From contig JADKKI010000041.1 of the NCBI GenBank assembly GCA_016720595.1, positions 1 to 41,203 of the forward strand: a stretch of DNA of 41,203 nt, in the 5' to 3' direction. Source of the DNA: Myxococcales bacterium (GTDB lineage: Bacteria > Myxococcota_A > Polyangia > Haliangiales > Haliangiaceae). A program made the position numbers and the translations under genes. The notes beneath the pieces were generated by a model. The model had not been told where the DNA came from and made no database searches. It saw nothing but the letters and a program-made list of their open reading frames with translations. Numbering within the stretch: position 1 is the first letter of the stretch; the number at the start of each line of letters is the position of its first letter. This document shows positions 1-9,137 of the stretch, in pieces.

Positions 1-2231
1 GGCGGTCGATTCGTATCGGCTCGCGATCGGCCCGCCGTAGGAACTCAACCCGAAGAACCCGCTGGTCCACCCAGAGATCGTCAGCGTGTTCGAGCTCAAG
101 GGCGACAAGTTCGCGGCCGATGCCGCGGCCGCCAGCTCGCCACGCGGTACGCGCCGAGGCACGCCCGGGTTCGCGGCGAACTGGAAGGATCGCGAGGCGA
201 TGGAGAGCCAGCGCCCCGGATCGCCGAGCGCGCTCTATGCGGCCACGCGCAACACGCACACCGCCGCCACCACGATGCGCCAAGGACTACGACGCCGCGC
301 CCAAGGAAGGATCCGCAGAGCGAAGCAGGACTACCTCACGCGATTAACCACCGAAGCAAGTCCGTCGAGCTCTACCAGCGGACGTTCATCCCGACCTATC
401 CGAGAGCGACTACATCTACGAGTTCACGTTCCTCCAGGGCGAGGCGCTCCGCTGGAGCGAGCGGTATCCCGAGGCGATCGTCGCGTACACCTGGGTCCGC
501 GACCACAAGGATATGGGCACCACGTACTACATCGACCCGGCGCGCTCGATCCTCCAGTCGTACGAGGCCGAGGCCGAGAAGGAAGTAGGGAGGGCAAAGC
601 TGCGGGCGCTCCGGGTCCCGACCATCGCCCGGACATGAAGGCGCTGCCGCAGCCGTGGTCGGCGCAGCCGCTCCCCGGATCTACGTGAAGCTCCAGGCGG
701 AGTGCGACAACTACCAGGGCAATTTGGTCCCCGATCGAAGGCAGCTCCGGGTCGGGGCATCAACGCGGCGCTGATCAGCCTCGCGGCGCCTCCCCGTGGA
801 TGACGCGATCGCCCGGTTCCAGAAGGTGATGGACAAGTTCTGCGGCGCGCCTGAGGCGGCGAAGGCCGAGGACGGCATCCTCGCGATCTACGAGGCGCAA
901 TCGAACTTCGGTACGATCGGGGCCACCAACAAAAAGTTCATCGCGCAGAAGTGCCGGTGATGCGGAGAAGCATCAAAACTCGCGATCTCGCAGAACCGTT
1001 CGCTGAACTTCTCGCGCGCCGCGGAGCACCACGCCAACAAGCAGTACATCCCGGCCGCCGAGGCGTTCTATCGGTTCTACTAGACCGCACCGAACACCGA
1101 TCCCGATCTGCCGGTGGCGCTGTACGACTTGCGACCGTCAGCTACAAGCTCGCCGACAAGCCGAACAACGCGCTGTCGCTGTTCAAGGAAGTTCACCGCG
1201 AACACGCAGAAGAACTTCCGCGAGAGCCCGTTGTTCTATCTCGATACGATGCGCCTTTGACCGCCGCGAGCTATCGGGCGAAGTTCGAGTACGACAACGC
1301 GATCAGAGCTACCTCGAGCTCCACAACCTGGCGAAGGTCGCGAAGTCCAAGGGCATCAAGGCTCCGGATCCGCTGCCCGGCGAGCAGCCGCCGCGCGCTC
1401 GACGGAGATCGGCCTCGATGCGCTGTTCAACGCCACGCTCGCCTCCGAGCTCCAACCACGACTTCAAGAAGGCCGTCGATCTGTAGACGCAGTACGGCGA
1501 GAATCAATCGGATCCGCCCGCCGTCTCCGAGCGCGCGCGCCGCTAGAACGTCAACGGCGATGCCAACGCCTGCAGGAAGGACGCCGGCAACGAGGACGAC
1601 CGTCCGGTCGTTCTGCGACACCGCGGCGCTGCGCAAGCGGAAGGGCCAGACCCGCAGGCTGGGCCGCGGGCCGGGAGACGATCATCCGCGTGGGCCGCGC
1701 GGCTCGCAGAAAGAGGTAACCGTGGCGCGAAGCTCGCCGGTGGTGAGCGCTCATGGAAGCCGAGGTACTACGCCGCGACCTGGACCCCCGTTCACCCGAT
1801 CAAGAAGGCCGCGGACGTGGCCGAGGCGAAGTCGCAGAACGCCGAGATCGAGAAGCTCAAAAAGCGCACCGCCGAGGACAAGTACCTCGCGCTCGATCCG
1901 TGCAGCGTGGCCGAAGCTGTCGATAGCCGCGAAGGTCCGCTACGCCGACATCAGTACGAGTTCGGCCCGAGAAGGTGGGCGACGCTCACGATCGGTGCCG
2001 GTGGCGAAGAAAGAAACACAGTCGCCGCCTACAGAGCCGCCAGCGTGACAAGCCTCGTGAAGCACCTCAGCGAGGCGAAGACCGAGTGGGCCGAGGTCTA
2101 CGACCTGGCCAGGCGCGGCGGCATCTCCAACAAATTGGAGCCGCCGGGCGCAGGAGAATCTCGGACGCCCGAATTCCCGGGCAAGTCACGTCGTTGCTCC
2201 AGGAGATCATCCAGGGAAGGAGGCTCCATGA
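1..2231 (+). CDS. Large TPR-type protein, 5'-truncated and multiply frameshifted
   Basis: Coding potential runs through several + frames with frequent frame changes. Joining them gives a helical-repeat protein with recognisable stretches such as FLQGEALRWSERYPEAIVAY (near 430-500), ALYDL.VSYKLADKPNNALSLFKE (near 1115-1190), LFNATLASELNHDFKKAVDLY (near 1420-1490) and NAEIEKLKKRTAEDKYLAL (near 1840-1900). These have the spacing of tetratricopeptide repeats. The reading begins before base 1. It appears to end at TGA 2229-2231, overlapping the next start as ATGA. TPR proteins of this size precede an AglT-like TPR protein and a TonB-like protein in myxobacterial gliding-motility (Glt) clusters, so a GltD/AgmU-like role in an envelope complex is inferred from context only. 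In-frame stops and indels are scattered throughout. Because neighbouring housekeeping genes share the defect, sequencing or assembly indels are likelier than decay. Confidence 0.55.
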
Positions 2232-3428
2232 AGGCTCACGCGCAGGCTCTCAAACCGCTCTCAAGGTAGTCCGGATGGCGTCGTCGAGCGTTTCTAACCC
2301 CACGACCCGGGTCCTCGGGACCGTCCTGCTGTCGTTCCTGATCGCCTGGGCGGCGGCAGGAGCAGAAGAAGGACACCACGCCCAGACAAGAGGGTATCGG
2401 GCGGCTCGCGGTCGTTGAAGGACACCGGCGGTCCGACGGATCGCCGGTGGCGGCAGCGGGACCGGCAGCGGGACCGGTGGCAGGACCTGGGCGGTGGGAA
2501 CACCGGCGGCACGGGGGGCGGCGCAGGCAGTGGCAGCGGTGCGGGCAGCGGCTCCGACGCGCGGGCGAGATCACGCCACAAGTTGCATATCGAACCTCGA
2601 TCCGGATCCGGCGGCGACGAAGACGCAGGTCGAGCAACACCTCAGGTCGCGCGTGGCGCGCACTCACCCCAACGAACCCAGATCCCCGGCACCGCCCTCA
2701 GGGAGGCGCGGCTCGCGCTGACCTTCGATGCGGCGGACGTAGATGCCGCAGCGGTGATCGCGTTCGCCTACCACCACAAGACCCCTACGACACGGCGGGC
2801 TCGTCCTCAACGATCTGTTCAAGCGCGAGTCCGCGAAGAACAACGCGCAGGTCTACTACGTGTACGGCCTGGCCTACGACAAGACCAACCGACCCAAATA
2901 GCGCGAGGCTCGCGTACGAGAGGCCGTCGGCACCAATCCGAACCGCGCGGGCGCGCTCGTCAACCTGGGCGATGCGCAAAGCTGCAGAACTAGCCAATAC
3001 GGCGAAGCGCAACAGACGTTCGAGGCCCTGACCACCGGAATTCAACCGCAACGACTCGCGTGACCCTGTCCTCCCTGGGCTCCCGGCGTACCGCGGTCGA
3101 TCGGCGGACTATCCTGGCGCGGGCGCCGGCGGAGCACAATGACTCTCGTCGCAAGGCCGAGGGGGCATGTCCAGGCGCGCGATCCAACGCGACACCAACT
3201 ACACGGTGCGGCCACTACGGCCTAAGCTGCTCCACCTCGAGAACGATCCGTTCCCGAACGTCACCGATGGGATGGCCCGCCTGAACGCCGCCGGGGCTAC
3301 TTCGGCGATTACAAAGAACAAGCCCGGCCGCGACATCAGACTCTTGGCGACCACATGAAGGACGTCGCCGGGCCATCAAACACCTCAAAGCTGACGAGAA
3401 GAGAAGAAGGACGCCGGAGGCGAAGTAG
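2228..3428 (+). CDS. AglT-like TPR protein, frameshifted
   Basis: The start ATG at 2228 is set by a strong Shine-Dalgarno (aaggagg, five bases upstream) and overlaps the previous stop as ATGA. The N-terminus looks exported: near 2305-2360 a frame reads TRVLGTVLLSFLIAWAAA. A Gly/Ser-rich low-complexity stretch follows (about 2440-2565). The body has TPR-like segments: AAAVIAFAYHHK, NNAQVYYVYGLAYDKTNRP (near 2845-2900), NPNRAGALVNLGDAQ (near 2935-2985) and LENDPFPNVTDGMARLNAA (near 3235-3295). The end is Lys/Asp-rich. At least five frame changes make the end uncertain: TAG near 3426-3428 or TAA at 3467-3469. Its order between a larger TPR protein and a TonB-like protein resembles AglT/GltE of Myxococcus gliding clusters, where this class sits at the envelope. 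That assignment is inference; the TPR character is read from sequence. Confidence 0.55.
2440..2565 (+). repeat. Gly/Ser-rich low-complexity tract within the AglT-like gene
   Basis: Degenerate ggcagcgg / ggcggcac units give Gly-Ser-Gly-Thr-rich linkers in the frame that fits the flanking protein. Short GC-rich repeats like this are where indels are expected, and the reading frame changes on both sides of it. Confidence 0.5.
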
Positions 3429-3468
3429 TGGTGGGAGTTCTGGTGGCGAGAGTCGGCGAGGGCACATA

Positions 3469-3850
3469 ATGGTGAGGACGACCATGCAACGCATGACTGG
3501 CCCGGGCGGCCGACCGAGCACTCGGCCTATCTCGGGCTACGGCACACCTACGGCGCGCCGAAGCTGCCCGGATGACGCCGGAAGGCGGCGAGGAGAAGCA
3601 GGGCAAGTTCCACATCGTTGCGTCGGCGGCAAGCCGGTGATGGTGATCGATACGGTGGTCTCGGTGGTAAGCAGGTCCCGAGCCCAGCGCGTGGTCTACG
3701 TGCTGACGGTGAAGAGCATCGATTACGAGTGGGAGAACCTCGCAGGACTTCATGCCGCTTCATCCTCCAGACGTCAGAAATCGCCCTTCAGATGGCGACT
3801 CCACGCTCTCCGGGAAGGCGGCACTTCAGCCGGCGCTCCGAGGCAGCGGA
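3469..3850 (+). CDS. Small unknown protein between the AglT-like and TonB-like genes, frameshifted
   Basis: The possible start ATG at 3469 has gagggc just upstream. The most protein-like stretches, in different frames, are EHSAYLGLRHTYGAPKLPG (near 3515-3570), GGEEKQGKFHIV (near 3588-3620), VGGKPVMVIDTVVSVVSRS (near 3625-3680) and VVYVLTVKSIDYEWENL (near 3690-3740). Together they suggest a protein of roughly 110-130 aa with beta-strand character. No domain was recognised. The position matches that of a small gene such as gltF in Myxococcus gliding operons, but there is no sequence basis to name it. Both boundaries are approximate because the frame breaks at least three times. Confidence 0.35.
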
Positions 3851-5187
3851 TCCTCCGCATCAGTGCGGCGCGCGGCGGCAAGATCGTCAAGACTGGCTGG
3901 TCCGCGAGCGCACGCCCGTGACGATCGACCTATCGATGAGCGCCTTCCCGATTCCGGTCGAGGGGCTGCCGCTCAAGTTTACGCTGTTCGCGATCGACGA
4001 GAACAAGTACTCCCTCCGCTTCCTCGCAAAAGATGGATGGTCGACGCTCTCTGATGGCACCGGGCGAGTCAACACGCTCGGTGCACGCTCGAAGTCGGGC
4101 CGCGGCGCCACCAACAACGGCGAGTACTTCCAGGTGCCGCTCGGCGATGCCGCACGCGGCAAGCTCTCGGCTCGGCGATCTCGCGATCGTTCCGGTTCGT
4201 CACCGAGCCACCGCGATGGCCCAAGCCGATGCTGCCCGCCTTCCGGTGCGTGGCGTTCGCGGACCGCTGCGATCCGCGCGGCTCCAGCGTGATCCTCGGC
4301 TCATCCGTCGTGTTCCACTTCGCGATCGCGATCGCCGCCACGTTCTGGGACATCGAGGTCCCGGAACGGCATGGCCGAGCGCGCGTACAACCTGACGTTC
4401 AAGCCCGAGACCTATCAGGTCCGACGTGGTCCAGCCCGGAGGTGACGAAGTCGCCGGACCAGGGCTCCGCCGCCAGCAACGCCACGCCCGAGAAGAAGAA
4501 GAAGCCGGCCACCGTGCCCTCGAAGCCTTCGGAGAAGCCCGATGGCGGCCGCAGCGACAAGGACACCGTCGCCATGCAGGAGGAGGAGCGGGGGTTCCCG
4601 ATCTGCTCACCGGCGAAGGCGAGAAGGCACCAGCGAGGCGACATGGCAAACGCCGCCCGGGCGCGGATCTCGGTCAGCAGATCGATGGCGTCGAGGGAGG
4701 CGGCAAGCGGTCGCCATCGGTGGCGGCGCTGGTCGTGGCTCGCGCGGTGATGGTGATCCGCGCGTCGGCACCGGCACTGGCCCGAAGATCGATGGCCCCA
4801 CGGGCCCCGGAGTCCGCGGGCGGCGGCAAGACCGAGAAGGTCCCCACCGGCCGCATCACCGTCGGCGGCAGCAGACGTTCTGACGAGTCCACCCTGACCC
4901 CGGACGTCGTCCTCTCGAAGATCCAGTCGGCGTACATGGCCGGCCTCAAGTGTTGCTACAAGAGTACCCGAAGAAGGACGCCACGGCGCGCGGCAAGGTC
5001 ACCCTGTCGCTCACGGTCAACGAGACCGGCCGCACGACCTCGGGCAAGGCCAAGGGGCTTCGCGGGCGATGTCGATGACTGCATCAGCGGTCTGATGGGC
5101 AGCTGGCGGTTCCCGATCCCGGAAGGACAGGACGGCGAGGCCACCGAGGCCAGCTTCGCGATCACGCTGCAGCTCGTCCCGGACTGA
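3840..5187 (+). CDS. AgmX/PglI-type protein (FHA-like N-terminus, TM, TonB-like C-terminus), frameshifted
   Basis: The composite reading has three parts. An N-terminal beta-rich module (SAARGGKIV, ERTPVTIDLSMSAFPIPVEG, LKFTLFAIDENKYSLRFLAK) looks FHA-like. One transmembrane helix follows near 4285-4350 (ILGSSVVFHFAIAIAATFWD), then a long Lys/Pro/Gly-rich periplasmic linker (KKKKPATVPSKPSEKPDGG). The C-terminal domain (about 4890-5187) carries LTPDVVLSKIQSAYMAGLK, a CCYK motif, VTLSLTVNETG and VDDCISGLMGSWRFPIP. The last block is diagnostic of the AgmX/PglI C-terminal family, a TonB-like periplasmic domain of myxobacterial gliding proteins. In Glt complexes such proteins link cytoplasm to the envelope; a motility role here is inferred. 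The start is approximate (ATG 3792 is an alternative). The stop TGA 5185-5187 is clear. A paralogue lies at 10156-11474. Confidence 0.65.
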
Positions 5188-5200
5188 GCCGCCAGGGCCG

Positions 5201-5380
5201 GGCGCGAACCGCCAAGCTTTGTTCGCTGGCACTTCCGTGTCCCGGAGGTGCCGCCCAAGCCTTTGTTCGCCGGCACTTCGGTGCCACAGAGTTTACGAAC
5301 CGCCAAGGCCGCCAAGGGCGCCAAGGTCGGAGGATCTTTCAGCCTGTCGCGAGTCCGCCCAGGGACACGAGCGCTCCAGT
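5201..5380 (+). repeat. Structured dispersed repeat, copy 1
   Basis: It begins 14 bases after the stop of the upstream gene. It starts with gcgaaccgcc and contains two near-identical units of about 50 bases (ccaagc-tttgttcgc-ggcacttc-gtg). A gaaccgccaaggccgcc / gggcgccaaggtcgga block follows, then cagcctgtcgcgag...cgagcgctcc. The reverse complement of 5755-5893 has the same blocks in the same order. Hairpins with TTCG-type loops occur at 5228-5241 and 5272-5285 (GGCAC-TTCG-GTGCC). They could act as terminators or RNA-stabilising elements for the gene just upstream. Confidence 0.7.
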
Positions 5381-5399
5381 CTGCTGATGGGTGTTTCCG

Positions 5400-5463
5400 T
5401 CCTCGATCTTGTCGATCCCCCTCGATCCCCTGATCCCCTCGATCCTCGATCACCACGATCGTC
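5400..5463. repeat. Degenerate ctcgatcc repeat
   Basis: About six irregular copies of (c)ctcgatc(c) / ctgatcc lie in 64 bases. It is noncoding simple sequence. No function is visible. Confidence 0.55.
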
Positions 5464-5486
5464 GCGCGGGAGTAGGATCGAGGGCG

Positions 5487-5627
5487 ATGCAGGTCGAGAT
5501 TACGGGCCTCTACATTGACTGCCTCGCCGTCACCGCCCCGGTCTACGAGCGAAACGGCTGGACGATCCTCGAGAGCGAAGTGGGCGACAAGGACTCGGTC
5601 GTGATGCTCCGCCGCCTGGCCGAGTGA
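5487..5627 (+). CDS. 46-aa ORF, unrecognised; possible remnant of an acetyltransferase C-terminus
   Basis: ATG 5487 is preceded by gagggcg. The product MQVEITGLYIDCLAVTAPVY continues with ERNGWTILESEVG and ends VVMLRRLAE. The pattern 'YERNGW-x-hydrophobic ... VVMLRR' resembles the final strand-helix-strand of GNAT N-acetyltransferases (YE(K/R)xGF ... M.R.L). It could be the stump of a larger gene whose front was lost to the repeat-rich DNA, a real small protein, or chance. Codon use looks coding and the stop TGA is clean. Assignment to GNAT is weak. Confidence 0.4.
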   Translation: MQVEITGLYIDCLAVTAPVYERNGWTILESEVGDKDSVVMLRRLAE

Positions 5628-5647
5628 TGTCGGCCGAGATCGTCGAC

Positions 5648-5687
5648 GGCCTCGCGTGTCGTCGGTCGGCCTCGCGTGTCGTCGAGC
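5648..5687. repeat. 20-bp tandem repeat, two copies
   Basis: ggcctcgcgtgtcgtcggtc (5648-5667) is followed directly by the same 20-mer ending in agc (5668-5687). It is noncoding and runs straight into a 16-bp tandem array. Confidence 0.8.
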
Positions 5688-5744
5688 TTGTCGTCAACCC
5701 AGCTTGTCGTCGGCCCAGCTTATCGTCGGCCCAGCTTCTCCTCG
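5685..5744. repeat. 16-bp tandem repeat, about 3.75 copies
   Basis: The unit agcttgtcgtcggccc starts at 5685, 5701 and 5717, with a partial fourth copy at 5733-5744. Changes are few (aa for gg, a for g). It is noncoding and lies between the small ORF and the second structured repeat. Confidence 0.85.
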
Positions 5745-5754
5745 TCAGGCACTG

Positions 5755-5893
5755 ATATGGAGCGTGCGCGCCCTTGGGCGGGCGCTCGTGACAGGCCGAA
5801 AAACTCTCCGACCTTGGCGTCCTTGGCGCTCTTGGCGGTTCGTCACCTCCGAGGCACCGAAGCGCCGGGGAACGAACCCTGGCGGTTCGCGCG
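5755..5893 (-). repeat. Structured dispersed repeat, copy 2 (inverted)
   Basis: Read on the - strand, it carries the blocks of copy 1 in order: gcgaaccgcc...gttcg, a TTCG hairpin (5853-5866), a gaaccgccaa / gcgccaaggacgccaagg block, then tcggcctgtcacgag and cacgctcc. It lies downstream of thrS on its coding strand, starting about 43 bases past the stop, just as copy 1 lies behind its own gene. Stem bases differ between copies while pairing is kept (A-T in copy 1, G-T in copy 2), which hints at selection for RNA structure. Confidence 0.7.
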
Positions 5894-5935
5894 CTGGCGG
5901 CGCGCGCGCTGGCGGCCTGCACGGGCGCTGGCGGT

Positions 5936-7759
5936 TCAGGGGAAGCGCGCTTCGAGCGCGAGCCGCTGAGCGAACGCATCGAACGTCATGGTCTCCATCT
6001 TCTGCTGATCGGCCGCGCCGAACGTGCGGATGCTGACGGAGTCGCTCGCGACCTCCTTCTCGCCGATCACGATCGTGTACGGGATCTTCTGGAGCGAGGC
6101 GTCGCGGATCTTCGCCTTCATCATCCCGTTGCTGTCGTCGAACATCACGCGGACGCCATTGGCGGCGAGGCGCGAGACCACGGTGCGGGCGTGGTCGTTG
6201 ACGCGATCGATCACGGTGACGATCGCGACCTGGATCGGCGCGAGCCACACCGGGAACGCGCCGGCGAAGTGCTCGATCAGGATCGCGATGAACCGCTCGA
6301 ACGAGCCGTAGATCGCGCGGTGGAGGACGACGGGGCGGTGCGGCTTGCCGTCCTCGGCGACGTACGTGAGATCGAAGCGCTCGGGGGCCGCGTAGTCGAG
6401 CTGGATCGTCCCGAGCTGCCACTTGCGGCCGAGGCTGTCGGAGACGTCGAAGTCGATCTTGGGGCCGTAGAACGCGCCATCGCCGGGCTTGAGCTCGTAC
6501 GCGAGCCCGAGGCCATCGAGGGCGGACTTGAGCGAGGCCTCCGCGCGATCCCACATCGCGTCGTCGCCGATCCGCTGCGGCGGGCGGGTTGCGAACTTCG
6601 CGGAGTACTTGAGGCCGACCGCGTTGTAGACGTGATCGAGGAGCTTCACGAGCGCTGCACCTCGTCGTTCGCGATAGCTCTGCTTGCGGAACCCGTAGTA
6701 GAGGTGATGCGACGGGCAGTTCATCGGCTTGAGCGAGAAGTTGTGCGGGTCCGGATCGCCCGCAGCCTTGGCCTCGCTGTCCTCGATGAGGAACATGTTC
6801 TCCTTGTACTTGCCCCAGTGGCCGGAGGTCTCCCACAGGCCCTTGTTGTAGAGCAGCGGGGTCTTGATCTCGACGTAGCCGTTCTCGAGCGCGAGCTTGC
6901 GCATGTACGAGGACAGCACCGTGTAGATCGCCGTGCCCTTCGGGGTCCAGAACGCGGCGCCCGGGGAGAACGGATGGAAGTGGAACAGGTCCAGGTCCTT
7001 ACCGAGCCGGCGGTGATCGCGCTTCTCGGCCTCCTCGCGCTGCTGGAGCCAGGTATCGAGGCCCTTCTGATCGAAGAACGCGGTGCCAGATCCGCTGCAG
7101 CGACTTGTTGCGGTGATCACCGCGCCAGTACGCCGCCGAGGACGACAGGATCTTGATCACGCCGACTTGGCCGTCGAGGGACCGTGCGGACCTCGCAGAA
7201 ATCGACCCAGTCGCCGTGGCTGTACAGGGTGAGGACCGTCGCGCCCTTGCCGACGATGTCCTGGATGATCTCGACCTTAGAGGTCTCCGCCCTTGGCCGT
7301 GAACATCTGGACCGCCTGATCGGGCGTGACCTCGGTGCGCTGGAACGGCAGATCCGCGGCGACGATCTGGTTGGCCAGGACCTCGATCTTGGCGAGCTCC
7401 TCCTCGAGAACGGCTGGCCGCGATCGAAGTCGTAGTAGAACCCGTTCTCGATCGAGGGGCCGATCGTGACCTGCGTACCGGGAACAGCCGCTGGACCGCA
7501 TCCGCGACGATGTGCGCGGCGTCGTGACGGATCGTCTCCGAGCGCTTCCGGAGCCTTGGTGGTGAAGATCTCTGGAGCGTGGTGTCGACGTCGAGCGTGC
7601 GGAGAGATCCACGAACGTCCCGTTCGCCCTCGCGAGCACCGCCGCCTTGGCCAGGCCGGGGCCGATCGCATCCCCTCACGAACGTCCCGATCGACGTGCC
7701 GGCAGCGGTCTGCTTCTGGCTGCCATCGGGAGGGTCACGGTGATGCTGGCGTCGCTCAT
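5936..7759 (-). CDS. thrS: Threonyl-tRNA synthetase, frameshifted, with an internal deletion over motif 2
   Basis: This class II synthetase charges tRNA-Thr in the cytoplasm. Start ATG is at 7759 ([10 protein letters not shown], a TGS-type N-terminus). The editing-domain block [19 protein letters not shown] and [10 protein letters not shown] follow in changing frames. The last 394 codons are open: [16 protein letters not shown] (motif 1 region), MNCPSHH (zinc Cys), [26 protein letters not shown] (motif 3 region and zinc His), then the anticodon-binding domain ending ALEARFP. Between SYRE and LLDHVYN only about 8 residues remain where the family has about 47. Motif 2 (HRNE...RVRxF) and the DDAH zinc histidine are therefore missing, with the junction near 6665. 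Several frame changes between 7100 and 7760 also break the gene. As an essential gene it should be intact, so assembly error is the likeliest cause. Confidence 0.9.
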
Positions 7760-7823
7760 GGCCACACCACGGCAAGCCGACCGGCGTTTGGTTAGCGCCC
7801 GGCCCGACTAACGTTGCTCCCTG

Positions 7824-9137
7824 CTACCCGCCCGCGGCCGGGGGCAGCAGCATCCCCGCGGCGACGGTCTCGTTGGTGGCCTCGTCGACGAGCACGAACG
7901 ATCCGGTCAGGCGGTTCTGGGCGTAGGCGTCGTAGACCACCGGGGTCGTGGTCTTGACCCGGATCCGGCCGAGATCGTTCTTGCCGAGCTTCTCGGCGGT
8001 TGCGTCGTGGGCGCCCGTATTGATGTCGAACCTGTACGCGAGCTCGGAGATCACGGCGCGGGTCCACCGGGTGGGAGTGCTTGAGCGCGTAGCAACCGCT
8101 CCGCGCCATCGGGCGCTCCGACATCCAGCACACCATCGCCTCGGAGCTCGCGGCCCACTCGTGGGCTGGCTCGCGGGCCGGGCGAGCATGTCGCCCCGCG
8201 CCACATCGACATCGTCGGCGAGGTGGAGGGTCACGCTCATCGTGGCGTAGGCCGCGTCGATCGGCACGCCGCCCTGCTCGATGCGCGCGATCTTGGTGGT
8301 CACGCCGCTGGGCAGCACGATGACGTCGTCGCCCGGTCGCAGCACGCCCTCCCGCGACCTGGCCTGCGCAGCCCCGGTAGTCGGGGTGGCTCGTGGACTG
8401 CGGGCGGATCACCCACTGCACCGGGAACCGGGCGTGCCAGAGGTCCGCGTCCGACGTGATCGGCACCCGCTCGAGGTGCTCGAGGATCGTCGGCCCCGTG
8501 TACCAGGGCATCTCGGCGCTGCGCTCACGACGTTCGCGCCGGTCAGCGCCGACAGCCGGATCACCGTGGTGTCGCGGACCCCGAGCGGGGCGATCAGCGC
8601 GCCGATGCTGGCCCTGATCGCGGAATCGGGCCTCGGACCAGCCCACGAGATCCATCTTGTTGATCGCGAACACGAGGTGCGGGATCTGAAGCAGCTGCGC
8701 GCGATCAGTGCGTGGCGCCGGCTCTGCTCGACGAGGCCGGTGCGCGCATCGACGAGGATGATCGACAGGTTCGCGGTGGACGCGCCGGTGACCATGTTGC
8801 GCGTGTACTGGAGATGTCCCGGTGTGTCGGCGATGATGAACTTGCGGCGCCGGGTGGCGAGGAGTAGCGATACGCGACGTCGATCGCGATGCCCTGCTCG
8901 CGCTCGGCGCGCAGGCCATCGGTCAGGGAGCGCCAGGTTGACGCGCTCGTCACCGCGGCGGCGCGACATCCTCCACGTGATCGAGCTGGTCCTCGAACAC
9001 GGTCTTGGTGTCGTAGGAGGCGCCCGATCAGGTCGACTTGCCGTCGTCGACGGAGCCGCCGTCGAGAACCGGAGCAGCTCGCCATCCACGACGAGCCCGA
9101 CCGGCGCCTGGGAATCCACACTCTCGGAGATCAGCAT
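7824..9137 (-). CDS. cysN: Sulfate adenylyltransferase subunit 1 (GTPase), frameshifted
   Basis: CysN is the EF-Tu-like GTPase that drives ATP sulfurylase (CysD) in making adenylyl sulfate for sulfur assimilation. Visible GTPase motifs are GSVDDGKST (G1), [20 protein letters not shown] (G2 region), [18 protein letters not shown] (G3) and [13 protein letters not shown] (G4). The C-terminal beta-barrel segments include [20 protein letters not shown] and [18 protein letters not shown]. Start ATG at 9137 overlaps the cysD stop by one base (TGATG), giving translational coupling. The reading needs about five frame corrections. Length (~437 aa) fits CysN alone, with no C-terminal APS kinase (CysC) fusion. 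No cysC or cysH lies nearby. Confidence 0.88.

Larger units (their letters stand above)
5188..5935. other. 748-bp intergenic region rich in repeats
   Basis: This gap separates the convergent AgmX/PglI-like gene and thrS. It holds two inverted copies of a structured repeat (5201-5380 and 5755-5893), degenerate (c)ctcgatcc runs (about 5400-5463), 20-bp and 16-bp tandem repeats (5648-5744) and one 46-codon ORF. No larger gene is apparent. The translated shadows of the repeat (RQERQGRQGRR type) are not real proteins. Confidence 0.7.

Noticed and set aside
5648..5744. Tandem repeats considered as a CRISPR array
   Set aside because: Units are 16-20 bp and directly adjacent, without unique spacers, and no cas genes are present.
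5745..5900. Arg/Gln/Gly-rich peptide of the RQERQGRQGRR type
   Set aside because: It is the translation of the gccaagg-type noncoding repeat, not a protein gene.
6191..7156. 321-codon + strand ORF
   Set aside because: Antisense shadow of thrS, whose motifs ([15 protein letters not shown]) are in the - frame.
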